From contig JAGMUV010000029.1 of the NCBI GenBank assembly GCA_020744425.1, positions 372,001 through 436,000 of the forward strand: 64,000 nucleotides of DNA. Direction: 5' to 3'. How positions within the stretch are numbered: the stretch's first letter is position 1; each line of letters begins with the position of its first letter. The notes below the pieces were generated by a model, which saw only the letters and a program-made list of their open reading frames with translations, did no database searches and was not told where the DNA came from. Shown here piece after piece: positions 54,872-64,000 of the stretch. This stretch comes from Dactylonectria macrodidyma (taxonomy: Eukaryota; Ascomycota; Sordariomycetes; Hypocreales; Nectriaceae). The position numbers and the translations under genes are program-made.

Positions 54872-55861
54872 CTAAGTGGTATTGGGGTGGCAGGCATGGC
54901 TGCCGGCCTTCGTCCAAAGTTTCTTGGTCGGGCTGGGAGGTGTGACGTTGACAAAGTCGGCAAAGTCAAAGCTCTGATCTGGGGTAGTGGGAAAGAGATT
55001 ATCGTCGCCAGGAGTCATCATCGATGAGAGCAAATCCAAGTTGCTGTTCTTCTGAGGGGGGGTCAAGGGGGGACCTGTCAGAGGTAACGATCGCATGTTG
55101 GCGGTGTCGAAAGAGCAGACGGTCAGCACGTCGTCGTCATCCGAGGGAATAGTCAAGTGGAGCGGGAGGCCGCTGTTCAAGAGGCGCAGCCGGAAGGAGC
55201 TATACTGGTCAACTGGGGTAAAGTGCTGCTGGCGGCAAGGCTTGAATGGGGACGGTTGAGCCCGCCCTAAACTATGCTTCCAAAAAGAATGGTCACCAAC
55301 GGACTTGTGGGTGGTTGGGGAGAGGCGGAAACGTTTGCTGGGATTGGATGGTTTGCTTTCGAAGGACGTAAAGTAAGTGCGCTTGCGGTGGCTGGTGTCG
55401 CTGCTGCGGGAGCCGACAGCATTTGAGAACAGGTGCGGTTTGGGGGGCAAGCTCATGAGGTCGTAAGAGGAGCACGAAAGGCCGGAGGTAGAAGAAGTAG
55501 AGTCGGAAATGGTGTCACCTTCAGCGAGGCACCTCTGTCGTATCTCTTCGAGAATCGGTTCGATGGTGTCGAGCGTGAGGTGTTCCCAGCCATGCTTGGT
55601 CTTGAACCGGGCGAGGGCGAGAAGGTTCTGCAAGCGGAGAGCAAGCTACGGGTTGAAAAAAGAATAGGTTAGTATCATATCACATCTTTCTTCTTCCGAC
55701 ACCCACCACCAACCCTGGAACAAGTGAATGCCTGTTGATAATAACGACAATGATGGAGTCGAACGATGGTTGGTTTGCATCCTTGAGCTTACCTTGCTTA
55801 GTTCTGCACGCCTGAGGACGCCGTCGACGACATCCTCGGGCTTCTTCCGCAGCGAGCGCAT
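54872..55861 (-). CDS. Whi5-like G1/S transcription repressor, 280 aa
   Basis: Exon 1 (55861-55793, MRSLRKKPEDVVDGVLRRAELSK without the last residues counted) and exon 2 (55645-54872) join in phase 0 over a 147-nt intron with GTAAGC, ACTAACC and CCCGTAG. The junction yields LALRLQNLLALARFKTKHGW, matching the short Whi5 (GTB) motif that contacts SBF/MBF-type transcription factors. The middle is Ser/Thr/Pro-rich with several S/TP sites (SP, TP), expected targets of cyclin-dependent kinase, and the C-terminus has DFADFVNVTPPSPTKK. In yeast Whi5 holds G1/S genes off until phosphorylated by Cln-Cdk (family knowledge). The sequence is diverged and ends a little early, suggesting a duplicate rather than the core gene. 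The frame is intact. Confidence 0.72.
55646..55792 (-). other. intron of the Whi5-like gene
   Basis: GTAAGC donor, ACTAACC branch site and CCCGTAG acceptor; 147 nt, phase 0; interrupts the gene just before the Whi5 motif. Confidence 0.8.
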
Positions 55862-56587
55862 GGCCTCATGCTTGTCTGGCTCCTATTTTGCACCTCCTCT
55901 TCCTCGTGCCATCCCTCTATTTATGGTCGAATCGATGGTGGTCAGCGGGCGTTTCGGGGGGGATTTGGTTGTCGAGATAGATAACGGATTAGGCGACAGA
56001 GGTGTGCGTACGCTAGGTTGTTCCCAAATTGCTGGAAGCAAAATGGGAAAGGGGGTCGATTGAATGGCTGATCGACAAGGGCGGGGTCGTGGTTTAAATT
56101 CGTATCCAATCAGTTTTATCGGGACAAGTTGGTGCTTCGTGCACAGAAGAGCGGCCCTGCAGGTATTAGAGACGCGAAGCTCTCGGGTAGGCCCTTGAAA
56201 CGCGCATTTGCGACGTGTTTGACGCGCTTTCTTTCAAACGTTTCCTTCTTGCTGTTAGGCATAGTTTCCAGGACATGCTGGAACGGAAACCAGTTGGGGC
56301 GGCTAAGGAAGAACACTAATCCGTTCACTACCGCATTATACTTTCATGTTAGATTATGTATCGGATTAATCCTAGCTATAGCAATAAGCGGGCACCCTGA
56401 ACTTTTAGCGTAGCTGGTGAATCCAACATTTCATTAAAAACGTAATTAGGCTTAGAGCAAAACAGTGACAAAACTATTCACCATACCTCGCATCTACTTT
56501 ATCAAATCTCAAACATCATGAATATATCATTAGTCCTGTACTGCGGCGTTATCATGCTTTGCAAGTTGTCAATCTAGTCGCTTTGTA
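55862..56587. other. promoter side of the Whi5-like gene and spacer
   Basis: No gene recognised. The right part (about 56330-56560) is AT-rich. Confidence 0.4.
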
Positions 56588-58118
56588 CGGAGGAATCCTT
56601 CAAAAGTTCTCGGTCGCCAAGGTGCTAGCAGCAGCCACAAAAAAGCAAGGAACCGGGTCTGAACCCCGCACAAGCAAATTACCTAGGGAGGGATTTTCTT
56701 CAACTTTCTCTTCAATTTCTACCCTTCCTAGCTATGGCTCCCAATACAGATATCGCAACTCGTACCTTTGTAGTTTCCCTCAAGGCTCCCTATAGCGGGA
56801 AGACTACTACTAAGGTAATTGCTATTACAGGGCTTTCAAAGAGTACTATCAATGATATCTACGGACGAGCAATTGCCCGAGGGTTTGACCCTAACCGACG
56901 ACCTCTTATTATTCGAAATTGCTACCTTCAAGATGCCCCCCGTAGCGGCCGACCGACTAAGCGTACAGAAGAAGCAAAAGAAGCAGTAATCGCGAAGGTA
57001 CGCCGTGATCGATACGGCAGGGAAAAATCATGTGCTGATATTGCTGGGGAGCTCAGTTTAAAAGGGCTCGATTTATCAGCTACCACTGTCTAGAGGATTC
57101 TCAAGACCGCGGGCTTCCGCAAGACCAAGCCGACGAGGAAGCCTGGATTGACGAAGAAGATGAGGCAGGAACGCCTTAACTGGTGTATTACTTATAAGGA
57201 CTGGACTCTTGAGGATTGGAAGAGAGTTATCTGGTCAGACGAAACTTCTATTATCTTATTACATCGCCGAGGGGGCTATCGTGTATGGCGACGGGCTGAC
57301 GAACGCTTCTTACGAAGCTGCATTCGCGAGAGATAGAAAGAAGCATCGGAGTTCATATTCTGGGGCTGTTTTTCTTATAATAAGAAAGGCCCTTGCTACT
57401 ATTGGGGCCCTGAGACTGCTACTAAGAGGAAGGAAGCTAAAGAGAAAATTGATGCTCTAAATGAAGAGCTTGAACCTCTTTGCTAGGAAGAGTAGGAGCT
57501 AAATACAGAGCTCAAACGACTAAACCTACGGCAGCTACTTAGAAAGAAGCCTGTCTGGAAGTAGAAGAAAGAGACAGGCAAGCTAACAAGAGGAATGGGA
57601 AAAGGGATTGACTGGTGGCGATATCAGAAGACGATTCTCATCCCTCTTATGATTCCTTTTGCTAAGGAATGTATGAAGACCCGGCCTAAGACTGTTATCC
57701 AAGAAGATAAGGCTCCTGCACACGCTCATCATGCCCAACAGCGTATTTACGACCTACATACAGTCCGGAGGCTTCTTTAGTGTGGGAATTCTCCAGACCT
57801 TAATGCAATTGAGCCTTGCTGGCCGTATTTAAAGAGATTGACTACGAAGAAAGGGGCTCCAAAGACTCGGGCAGAGGCTGTACGGGCTTGGAAGGCAGGT
57901 TGGAAGGAGCTCCCGCAAGAGAAGATACAAGCCTGGATTGAAAGAATCCCAATACATATACAGAAAATCATCAAGCTAGAAGGAGGAAATGAGTATAAGG
58001 AAGGCAGAGAATAGCTTCATAGTAATTTGTATACGTACTTCCTCTTCTGTTCCCCTCTAGCTTCTTCCGGACTAGTAGGGATTTTAGCGCGGCCGGGAAC
58101 TTTTGAAGGCGACATCTG
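56588..58118 (+). mobile_element. Tc1/mariner-like transposon (1,531 bp)
   Basis: Flanked by TA at 56586-56587 and 58119-58120. The inverted ends share CCTTCAAAAGTT(C/T)(T/C)CGG; the left end starts CGGAGGAATCC and the right end, reverse-complemented, CAGATGTCG. The body carries one transposase gene. It is the probable autonomous relative of the MITE at 1041-1341. Confidence 0.85.
56734..58014 (+). pseudogene. Tc1/mariner transposase with six in-frame TAG codons
   Basis: ATG 56734; the frame is continuous for 426 codons to TAG 58012-58014. Premature TAGs fall at 57091, 57334, 57484, 57493, 57562 and 57778; there are no TAA or TGA and no indels. Order: HTH domains (ITGLSKSTINDIY; SGRPTKRTEEAKEAVI), the first catalytic block VIWSDETSI (Asp), a charged coiled-coil insert (about residues 230-285), QEDKAPAHAHHAQQ (second Asp) and NSPDLNAIEPCW (third acidic residue). 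TAG replaces likely Trp or Gln codons, for example before CGNSPDLN. The protein would cut and paste at TA sites. As read here it is inactive. Confidence 0.87.
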
Positions 58119-58510
58119 TAGCTGGTGGGCCAATCGGTTTTTTTGTGGTCGAGTCTAGACCATAATTTGATAGTCGAGCTAATCCTATTTAGTCAATATA
58201 ACTCCCAAGCACGCCCTCAGGGTGTCGCAGAGATTCGTTCTTCATTGTAGAATTGAATTTCATTACTATGGGTTACAATCACTAAGGCCATATATGGATG
58301 AGCCGGCTAGTTCGAATTCGGATTTGATGAATTGCGGACGAGCGCGAACCTTGATTCTGGTGCATAGCGCAAAATTGGTAGGCCGGCCCGCCATTAGCTG
58401 GGCCGGTCGGCCCCGCATAACTATCGTCCAACTACTCCATAATCCTCAGCAATTCCTCCCATTTCACTTTGGCTTCGAACAAGGCTGCGTTCCGCTTCTC
58501 ATAATATAAT
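58119..58510. other. spacer
   Basis: No gene recognised; GGCCGGCCCGCC/GGGCCGGTCGGCC near 58380-58412 form a short GC-rich inverted repeat. Confidence 0.35.
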
Positions 58511-58978
58511 ATGTCGCCATCTGACGATGATGTGGTCTATCTAGGCACAATAACCCATCGGAATGGGTCTCTTGCGCTTGCTTGCCCCACGACTGCGGCC
58601 GCCGACCGAACCGACAACCATACCCACCGAGCAAAACGTCTCCGTGTGTCGGACAGCCGCCGCCGCCACAACCAACCGATTATCCCCGTCGAGATCAGAA
58701 ACAAATCTGTTGCCTTAGGTTGGGTACAGAACTGGGATAAGTCAACCACCCCGCCGGTCATGTTTGGGTTCTTTGATCGAGCTGGCCGCTTCCGTCGCCG
58801 GAGGGGACATGAAGGACCTGACTCCGCAATGGAGGGCCCTTTACCTGTGTCCATTGCCCACGACAAAGTTCAATACCGCCCGCGCTTTCAGGGAATGTCG
58901 GAAAAGCAAGTTCGAGACGATCTGTTGCGACGTTTGATCCAGAAGGTTGGGCCATGTTTAGGACCTGGCGAAATATGA
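58511..58978 (+). CDS. hypothetical protein, 155 aa
   Basis: ATG 58511 to TGA. Protein-like segments include PIIPVEIRNKSVALGWVQNW, PPVMFGFFDRAGRFRRRRG and MSEKQVRDDLLRRLIQKVG. There is a basic patch (RAKRLRVSDSRRRH) that could be nuclear. A second open frame (58954-59238) overlaps the end and could be a following exon (YRILMVANFTALLPKQGLE). No family recognised. Confidence 0.4.
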   Translation: MSPSDDDVVYLGTITHRNGSLALACPTTAAADRTDNHTHRAKRLRVSDSRRRHNQPIIPVEIRNKSVALGWVQNWDKSTTPPVMFGFFDRAGRFRRRRGHEGPDSAMEGPLPVSIAHDKVQYRPRFQGMSEKQVRDDLLRRLIQKVGPCLGPGEI

Positions 58979-60889
58979 GTCGGCCGTCGTATCGAGACGG
59001 AATGAACCTCAAAACGCCGGTACGTGAGAGGAATGGCCAGTATCGGATTCTCATGGTGGCAAATTTCACTGCTCTCCTGCCTAAGCAAGGTCTAGAAAGG
59101 TTGATGGCAACACGGGTCATCTTAGCCGCCCTCACGCACATGGTGGTCAACCCACAACAGACAGACATACGCACTCTATGGAGGAGAGGCACCCTCGAAT
59201 CTGTCAGAAGGATGCTGTATTCGAGATACAGAAAATAACTGTTGTCTACCCCAAGCGTCACCCTTCGCACTACCCTCTCTTTATGCTATACGTGTAAGCT
59301 GTCTTTGGATCAGACTCAAAGCATTCTGAGGCTGCTGAGCGGCAGGCGTCTCGGGAACGAAAGAGTTGTTCTTGGCAGTGCTCAGGTCATCGAGTCTCTC
59401 ATCTTTGAGATCAGTCGAGCCTGTTGATCACATAAGAGCTTTCCCTCAAGTAGGCAGATTTGAGTGGCCGAGTTTGGTTCGCACTGGTGGGCACACCTCC
59501 CCTTGTTCTCAGGCGGAATGGACTGGTGTGTGTGTGCGGCTGTTCCTTGTACTGTGCCTCAACATTCACAACATACACAGAGTTGTGCAGTGAGGGTGCC
59601 TCTTCGAAGGGCACACGTTAGACTAGTTCTGTTCCTGGTCGCCTGGTATCGAGTAATATTATTTTCGCCTGGTGCCAAACCTTCCAATCTGAGATGAACT
59701 CTCAACAGCTGGACCGGCGACTTCTAACATAGATAAGACGTGAGAAAAGCCTCCTCGCAAGAACTCTCGGACACAGGTGCCAATCCAGAAAGGCCGTCAT
59801 GGAGGAAGCAGTTGGATGCTCGGGACAGATGGTCACCATTTTTTAGAGGCGATTGTTCTGTTACTGCATCACAATTTGTACCCACGAATGTGTCGGAATT
59901 TCTTCCCAGGTAACAATACCCAAATCGCCCTGTCATAACGACCGTCAGTGAATAAAAACGGGATTCGCGTTATGCAATGTCCATTTCACCGTGTCGCTGA
60001 AGTAGTCTTCTCCGACGTCGCGAGTCACTCTTGAGTGACGCGGTCAGCACGCGCCCATCACTCTGGTCCAGCCTATCATGGATCTCAACGCTAAACACCA
60101 ACCCCTTGTCAACATCCTCGCTTGAGTTCTTGTCTGGGCCCAGTTTCATCGATACATGGTTGGCAATGCTTTATTTCCCCCGTGTTCCTTTCAATATTCT
60201 TGGTATCCACCCGGGTACCATGCATAAAGAAGTCATCAATCACAGTCTTGCTCAAAGAGCCCGTGCAACTCACTCGCAGAATAGCCCCACTGTTGTGAAT
60301 GGCATTTTGACATGATGTCTGCTGGGAGATGCGCTCATTTAAATGGTGCGCTTCATTCGTCTTACATCATCAATATGCTTTCCGCCGTCATTTCTGGAAC
60401 GCCGCTACGGTCGCCGGGAGAAACTACGCAAATGACACAAAGAGCAAGGAGATAGCGAGACTGCGCGTTGCAAACGAAGGGCAACGCCATCTTGGCTCGT
60501 CTTGCGACCGTTTCGGGTCAGACTGAGAACGCTGCAGAGTCTGTCGCGGCAGCAGCAGCGTCTACAGCTCACATTGGATAACACGTGCGCACTTGCCATA
60601 TATGCTCACTATCGAAAGCGTCAAGACTACGTTATCAAGGACTTCTACCGGCACCGACGAGAAGTGGGATATCGCTGTCGATATCGTTGTCGACTTACTC
60701 TGTCGTGCATATGTGACAGTCGAAGTAGCTGCCACCAAAATTGTTGTTCCGTGTCTCGAGGTAAAAACGTGAATTCCGGGCCTGGGATGCGTTAGATAGC
60801 CAGAGTTTGTCGTGGTTCCAATAAATCCTCGGATGCTCGTCAAGCTAGAGGCTAGACGGTGTCCAGAAAAGTGCAGCCTCGGGTCACAC
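58979..60889. other. 1.9-kb unassigned region
   Basis: Possible exon at 58954-59238 as noted for the preceding gene. GAGTCACTCTTGAGTGAC at about 60022 is a small palindrome. No other supported feature; short frames around 60300-60980 lack domains. Confidence 0.35.
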
Positions 60890-61909
60890 TCAGTGCCCGT
60901 ACCTTTCACCCCAGAGCTTGCAGACGGTCTCACGCCAATCGGTGCCGTACTCGCTCTCCCAGAGGCTGGCAATCTCACTTGTAACTTCGTTGCTCACATC
61001 GCTCCACCCTACCCCTTTGGTCTCGTCGTCGTGTCTCGCGAGTGTTGTGATGTCGAAGCAGTGCCCTGCCCATACTCCCTTCGAGATATTGGTCGTGTCA
61101 CTCATGCTTACAGATGAGGATGTTGACCAGCAGATGCGTGACATGACGATTTCGCCAAAGCCTAGAACTTCAATGTTGGGACCATGGATGAATTCCGGTT
61201 TCAGGGCAATGGCTTCCGAGCAGACAAATTCCTTTGTCGTCAAGTTTCGAAGAATCCATGGCTGATCCTGAGGGAAGTAGGTCGACTCTTTGACGACCAT
61301 CTCCGAACGTGTCAACTGAAATACCGGATCCTTATATCTGCCTCGCTCTCTGCAATGAAAGTATATACGTAACGACTCTGTCCTCAGGTCGATGTCTTCT
61401 TCCATGTCGGACATGCCCGGAAAGGTGAGGTGATACAGCGTGAACGGTACTGCAGGATACGCCACTTCGTCAGGATAGTCGTCGTCGTACGGTATGTCAA
61501 TTGTCTTGTGGCGCAATTCGTCCAGCTCTTCCACCGAGAACAATCTGGGAGGGAAGTCGTTCGGTTCGACGTCTTCTCCTACACAGACGATATTCTCGCC
61601 TGCCCATTGCCCTCGGAACGACGTGTAATAATCGTGCATGTGTTCTCGACCGATGGCCCAGAAGTAGCGACTCGTTAGGCCGATGCAGATAATATCTTCG
61701 ATGAATTCGATGTAAATAAAGATAAGTTGATGCACTTCCTTGGGAAGACCGGAGAGGGTGATCGAATGGTCGGTCTCGGTACCGTCGTCGCTGCCTTTCG
61801 TTTTTGTCCGCTTGTGGTGTCTTGAGGGGCAGGCAAGCACTTCGCCATTAACTTTGCGCTTTGCGTGTCTGTCCACTGGGATCTCCTGGACCGAGTCGTT
61901 GATATCCAT
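60890..61909 (-). CDS. F-box-like protein, about 339 aa
   Basis: ATG chosen at 61907-61909 (MDIND...). The frame stays open to 62116, but the extra part is low in protein character. An F-box-like helix cluster lies at about residues 50-95: LSGLPKEVHQLIFIYIEFIE followed by CIGLTSRYFWAIGREHMHDYY. The rest resembles the C-terminal part of a fungal F-box family: PDEVAYPAVPFTLYHLTF, SEAIALKPEFIHGP, ICWS, GVWAGHCFDI. F-box proteins link substrates to SCF ubiquitin ligases; the target is unknown. The N-terminal 50 residues are basic and disordered (KRKVNGE, HHKRTKTKG). It appears to be a single intact exon. Confidence 0.72.
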   Translation of the reverse strand: MDINDSVQEIPVDRHAKRKVNGEVLACPSRHHKRTKTKGSDDGTETDHSITLSGLPKEVHQLIFIYIEFIEDIICIGLTSRYFWAIGREHMHDYYTSFRGQWAGENIVCVGEDVEPNDFPPRLFSVEELDELRHKTIDIPYDDDYPDEVAYPAVPFTLYHLTFPGMSDMEEDIDLRTESLRIYFHCRERGRYKDPVFQLTRSEMVVKESTYFPQDQPWILRNLTTKEFVCSEAIALKPEFIHGPNIEVLGFGEIVMSRICWSTSSSVSMSDTTNISKGVWAGHCFDITTLARHDDETKGVGWSDVSNEVTSEIASLWESEYGTDWRETVCKLWGERYGH

Positions 61910-62321
61910 TCTGGTGGCACAACGGTCGCTTCGGGACTGTGCTGGGGGAATTGGGGCGGCCTCGGAAACAGACAAGAGAATCTTCGGCCGAACAGGGACG
62001 GCCAGGAGCTGTACGAGTACCTTAGCCGACCCGTCAAAAAGCATCTCTCCAAGTTTGCCTCCCCAAGGTAATGATATCTTCGCTCGGGGGGCCACGAGTC
62101 GGAAATTTTGACCCATCTCAGAGGTCGGATCCCGTGGGTCAATAGAATGAACTGCGAAAGTACGGAGTACAGGTGAAGGATACAGCGGGACACTGAATCC
62201 CTATTGTACTGGCCGCCTTGATCATAAGCCCTCCCAGCCACAGCGTTGTCAGCAATTGTCCTCAGCGGCCCACTGTGGCTGGAGCTTTATTGAACGCTGA
62301 GATGACCCGCTGAGCCTCACA
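61910..62321. other. 5' flank of the F-box gene
   Basis: Divergent upstream region of the F-box gene. No separate gene supported. Confidence 0.35.
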
Positions 62322-62403
62322 CTACCCGTAGGCATTGTGGGGCAAGCCGCCTGCCATCGGGACGAGGTTGGCAGGCGACTTGCCCCACAATGCCTACGGG
62401 TAG
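62322..62403. repeat. 82-bp near-perfect hairpin element
   Basis: Two 35-bp arms (62322-62356 and 62369-62403; left arm begins CTACCCGTAGGCATTGTGGG) are inverted copies with a single mismatch, around a 12-bp loop (TCGGGACGAGGT). A half copy is present at 49581-49634. It may be a foldback MITE or a recombination or regulatory site; no flanking duplication is obvious. Confidence 0.85.
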
Positions 62404-62750
62404 ACTATTAGCTGCCACTCCATCTTACTTTGATTCCTATGCACACCATGCATCTCCTCCACTCCACCACGACCTTGCCAGAAACAACATGAGCGCCGCA
62501 GTCCTTTCTGTCGTCGCCAGCACCCGTCGCATCACGCATCACTAGATCTTGCGTGCTATCAAGGTCCGCTGCCACTCGTAAGTTGCCTGTTCTTTTTGCG
62601 CTAGGACCTACGCTTGCAGCGCTTTGATCGATTTTCTTGTTATTGCTCACTTCGCTGCGAGTCCGGCTTAACATATTGGTCTCCCTCTCCATCGACTTTT
62701 CGGCGGCTCTTACCACGTGCCACTAGCTCGTCGACGTGCAGCAAGCAGTC
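62404..62750. other. promoter/leader of the chromodomain gene
   Basis: No gene. Polypyrimidine stretches (for example GTCTCCCTCTCCATCG) shortly upstream of the ATG are typical of fungal promoters. Confidence 0.4.
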
Positions 62751-64000
62751 ATGGCCCGCCTCAAGGAGACGACTCTCGCGTCAGCCAAGAAGCAAGTCAC
62801 TCCGATGTTCCAGTCAGCGCGTCCCGCGAAACGCTGTAAGAGAAGCCTCTTCGACGACGCTAGTTTCTCTCCCTCCACCACTCAGACCACGCACTTCCGC
62901 CGATCCGTCGTCGTTCCTGCCTCTCCCTCGCGTCCGAAGTTCCCTTCACGCCGCGACCTTACCGGCCAAGACAACACGCACCTGAGCGAGGGAGCCCCCA
63001 CTGCGTCGATGGCCCCGATGGCCCCAATGGCCCCAATGGCTCCCATGGACATATCGGCTGTCCCGGCGGGAGAATCAGCGACCGAGGTGCAGACCACAGC
63101 TGCTGCATCCGTCGCTACTACTCCTACGACGGCGAGCACACGGGGCCACTCTCCTATCGGGGGATTTGGCAGACTAATTGGTGTCTTTGGCGGACAAAAG
63201 GAGGAGCCCGTGCCCGAAAACTCCACTCCCGCCGCCAGTCGCAAGAGGTCAATCGAGGAAGTTAAAGGAGAAATCTCCGTCGAGAGCGACGCGGCGACGG
63301 TTGAGGCGGAAAAGGAGGAACATGCCAAAGAGCCCGGGGATGATTCCGTCGCTCAGCTGGAGAACCAGCTCCAGGATTCTGTGAAAGAAACAGATGCCCA
63401 TGAGAGGGCGTTTACAGGTCTTGCTCCCATCGGGTGTCCCGTGTCGCTAGAGGAACCTGTAGACTTCGCAGCAGCAGCTCCTCCCACGGAAACTGGTAAA
63501 GCGACGGCCTCTACTCCCTCTGGTCCCGAACAAAAGGAAGCCGAAGAGGGTGCTACTGCCAAACCAGAACTTCACGCCAACGAAACCAACGAGGCAGGTG
63601 ATTCCGAAATCTTCCAAATCGACAAGATCCTAGAACACCGCCAATCCGCTAAGGACCATACTCTCCTTGAGCTGCGCATCTCCCGGAAGGCAGAGAACCT
63701 CGCCGACGAATTTACCTGGGAACCAGAAGCCAACGTTCAAGAAGACGCCCGCACCATTCTCTTCAACTATTGGCGCACCGTCAAGGGCGGGCGCAAGAGC
63801 GCTGTTGTCGACCCAGACCTGTGGCATGTCCTCCACGTCGAGGGCCACCACCTCGTCCCAAGCAGCGGCAACGTCCTCCTCGATGTCGCCTGGATCGGCT
63901 CCCAGCAGCGCTCGTGGGAGCCCGAGGCCGCCGTTAGTGAGTATGCGCAAGAGCACGTTGATGATTACTGGGAGCGCATTGGCGGACGCGACGAGGCCGT
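62751..64000 (+). CDS. double chromodomain protein, right-truncated by the window
   Basis: ATG 62751; the frame is open for 416 codons to the window edge. Residues about 1-130 are basic and Ser/Thr/Pro-rich, including four MAP tripeptides in a row (63008-63045). Residues about 130-280 are acidic and disordered. A chromodomain-like block begins at about residue 285 (IFQIDKILEHRQ, then FTWEPEANVQEDARTILFNY), with the Trp-Glu-Pro hallmark. A second, chromoshadow-like or chromodomain block begins at about 355 (WHVLHVEGHHL, then LLDVAWIGSQQRSWEPEAAV). Chromodomains bind methylated histone H3 tails or heterochromatin partners. A chromatin reader beside a silenced transposon cluster is suggestive but not evidence of function. 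The rest of the protein is outside the window. Confidence 0.75.
   Translation, partial: MARLKETTLASAKKQVTPMFQSARPAKRCKRSLFDDASFSPSTTQTTHFRRSVVVPASPSRPKFPSRRDLTGQDNTHLSEGAPTASMAPMAPMAPMAPMDISAVPAGESATEVQTTAAASVATTPTTASTRGHSPIGGFGRLIGVFGGQKEEPVPENSTPAASRKRSIEEVKGEISVESDAATVEAEKEEHAKEPGDDSVAQLENQLQDSVKETDAHERAFTGLAPIGCPVSLEEPVDFAAAAPPTETGKATASTPSGPEQKEAEEGATAKPELHANETNEAGDSEIFQIDKILEHRQSAKDHTLLELRISRKAENLADEFTWEPEANVQEDARTILFNYWRTVKGGRKSAVVDPDLWHVLHVEGHHLVPSSGNVLLDVAWIGSQQRSWEPEAAVSEYAQEHVDDYWERIGGRDEA
63008..63045 (+). repeat. 9-bp coding repeat (MAP x4)
   Basis: ATGGCCCCG, ATGGCCCCA, ATGGCCCCA and ATGGCTCCC in tandem encode Met-Ala-Pro four times in the chromodomain protein. Confidence 0.85.

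Noticed and set aside
1..64000. Starship giant element (tyrosine-recombinase captain)
   Set aside because: No DUF3435-type recombinase with R-H-R-Y signature seen on either strand, so cargo of a Starship cannot be claimed from this window.
1..64000. LTR retrotransposons or CRISPR arrays
   Set aside because: No paired LTRs, primer-binding site, gag-pol polyprotein or regularly spaced short repeats were recognised; the repeats found have other explanations.

Overview
The window looks like a transposon-rich, accessory-type stretch of a filamentous ascomycete genome, probably Sordariomycetes (inference). The evidence is short spliceosomal introns (about 45-150 nt, with GT..CTAAC/CTGAC..AG) in nearly every believable gene, fungal-specific gene types (OPY2-like membrane anchor, Whi5-like protein, BTB/POZ, F-box, chromodomain and MYND proteins), and fungal transposon families (hAT, Hop-type MULE, Tad-type LINE, Helitron, Tc1/mariner). 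No bacterial operons, CRISPR array or rRNA were seen.

Layout: 0-5.5 kb holds a hypothetical gene, a 301-bp TA-flanked MITE, and an arylesterase-like gene broken by a hAT element with an exact 8-bp target duplication. 5.5-9.2 kb has a spliced thioesterase-superfamily gene, G-rich low-complexity DNA and a SANT-like fragment. 9.7-11.8 kb is a decayed hAT. 11.8-15.9 kb is mostly unassigned. 15.9-16.7 kb is a truncated OPY2-like copy. 17.5-20.6 kb is a Tad-type LINE, cut by a 444-bp MITE with an 11-bp target duplication and lacking its reverse transcriptase. 21-23.4 kb is a long kinase-like gene with a repeat-built coiled coil. 23.4-31.3 kb is largely relic DNA with diverged tandem duplications.

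31.3-36.4 kb holds a small hypothetical gene and a large gene relic with a HicA-like tail, split by a nearly intact hAT. 36.7-38 kb is a spliced BTB/POZ gene. 38.6-46.8 kb is a Helitron (Rep plus PIF1-type helicase, minus strand) inside a 7.9-kb interval bounded by 52-bp direct repeats that also contains a MYND-finger gene. 46.9-49.3 kb is a Hop-like MULE inactivated by RIP-type mutations. 50.8-51.6 kb encodes a small secreted protein. 52-53.3 kb is a PIF1 helicase fragment abutting a mariner-type MITE. 54.9-55.9 kb is a Whi5-like gene. 56.6-58.1 kb is a Tc1-like element whose only coding lesions are six TAG codons. 58.5-64 kb has a hypothetical gene, an F-box gene, a near-perfect 82-bp hairpin and a double-chromodomain gene running off the right edge.

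The genes do not form a pathway. The picture is a compartment where transposons nest in each other and in genes, and where partial or diverged copies of core regulators (OPY2, Whi5) persist. The most useful leads are the Helitron interval with its possible MYND cargo, the hAT insertion splitting the HicA-like gene, the MITE/Tc1 master pair, and the hairpin repeat present twice.
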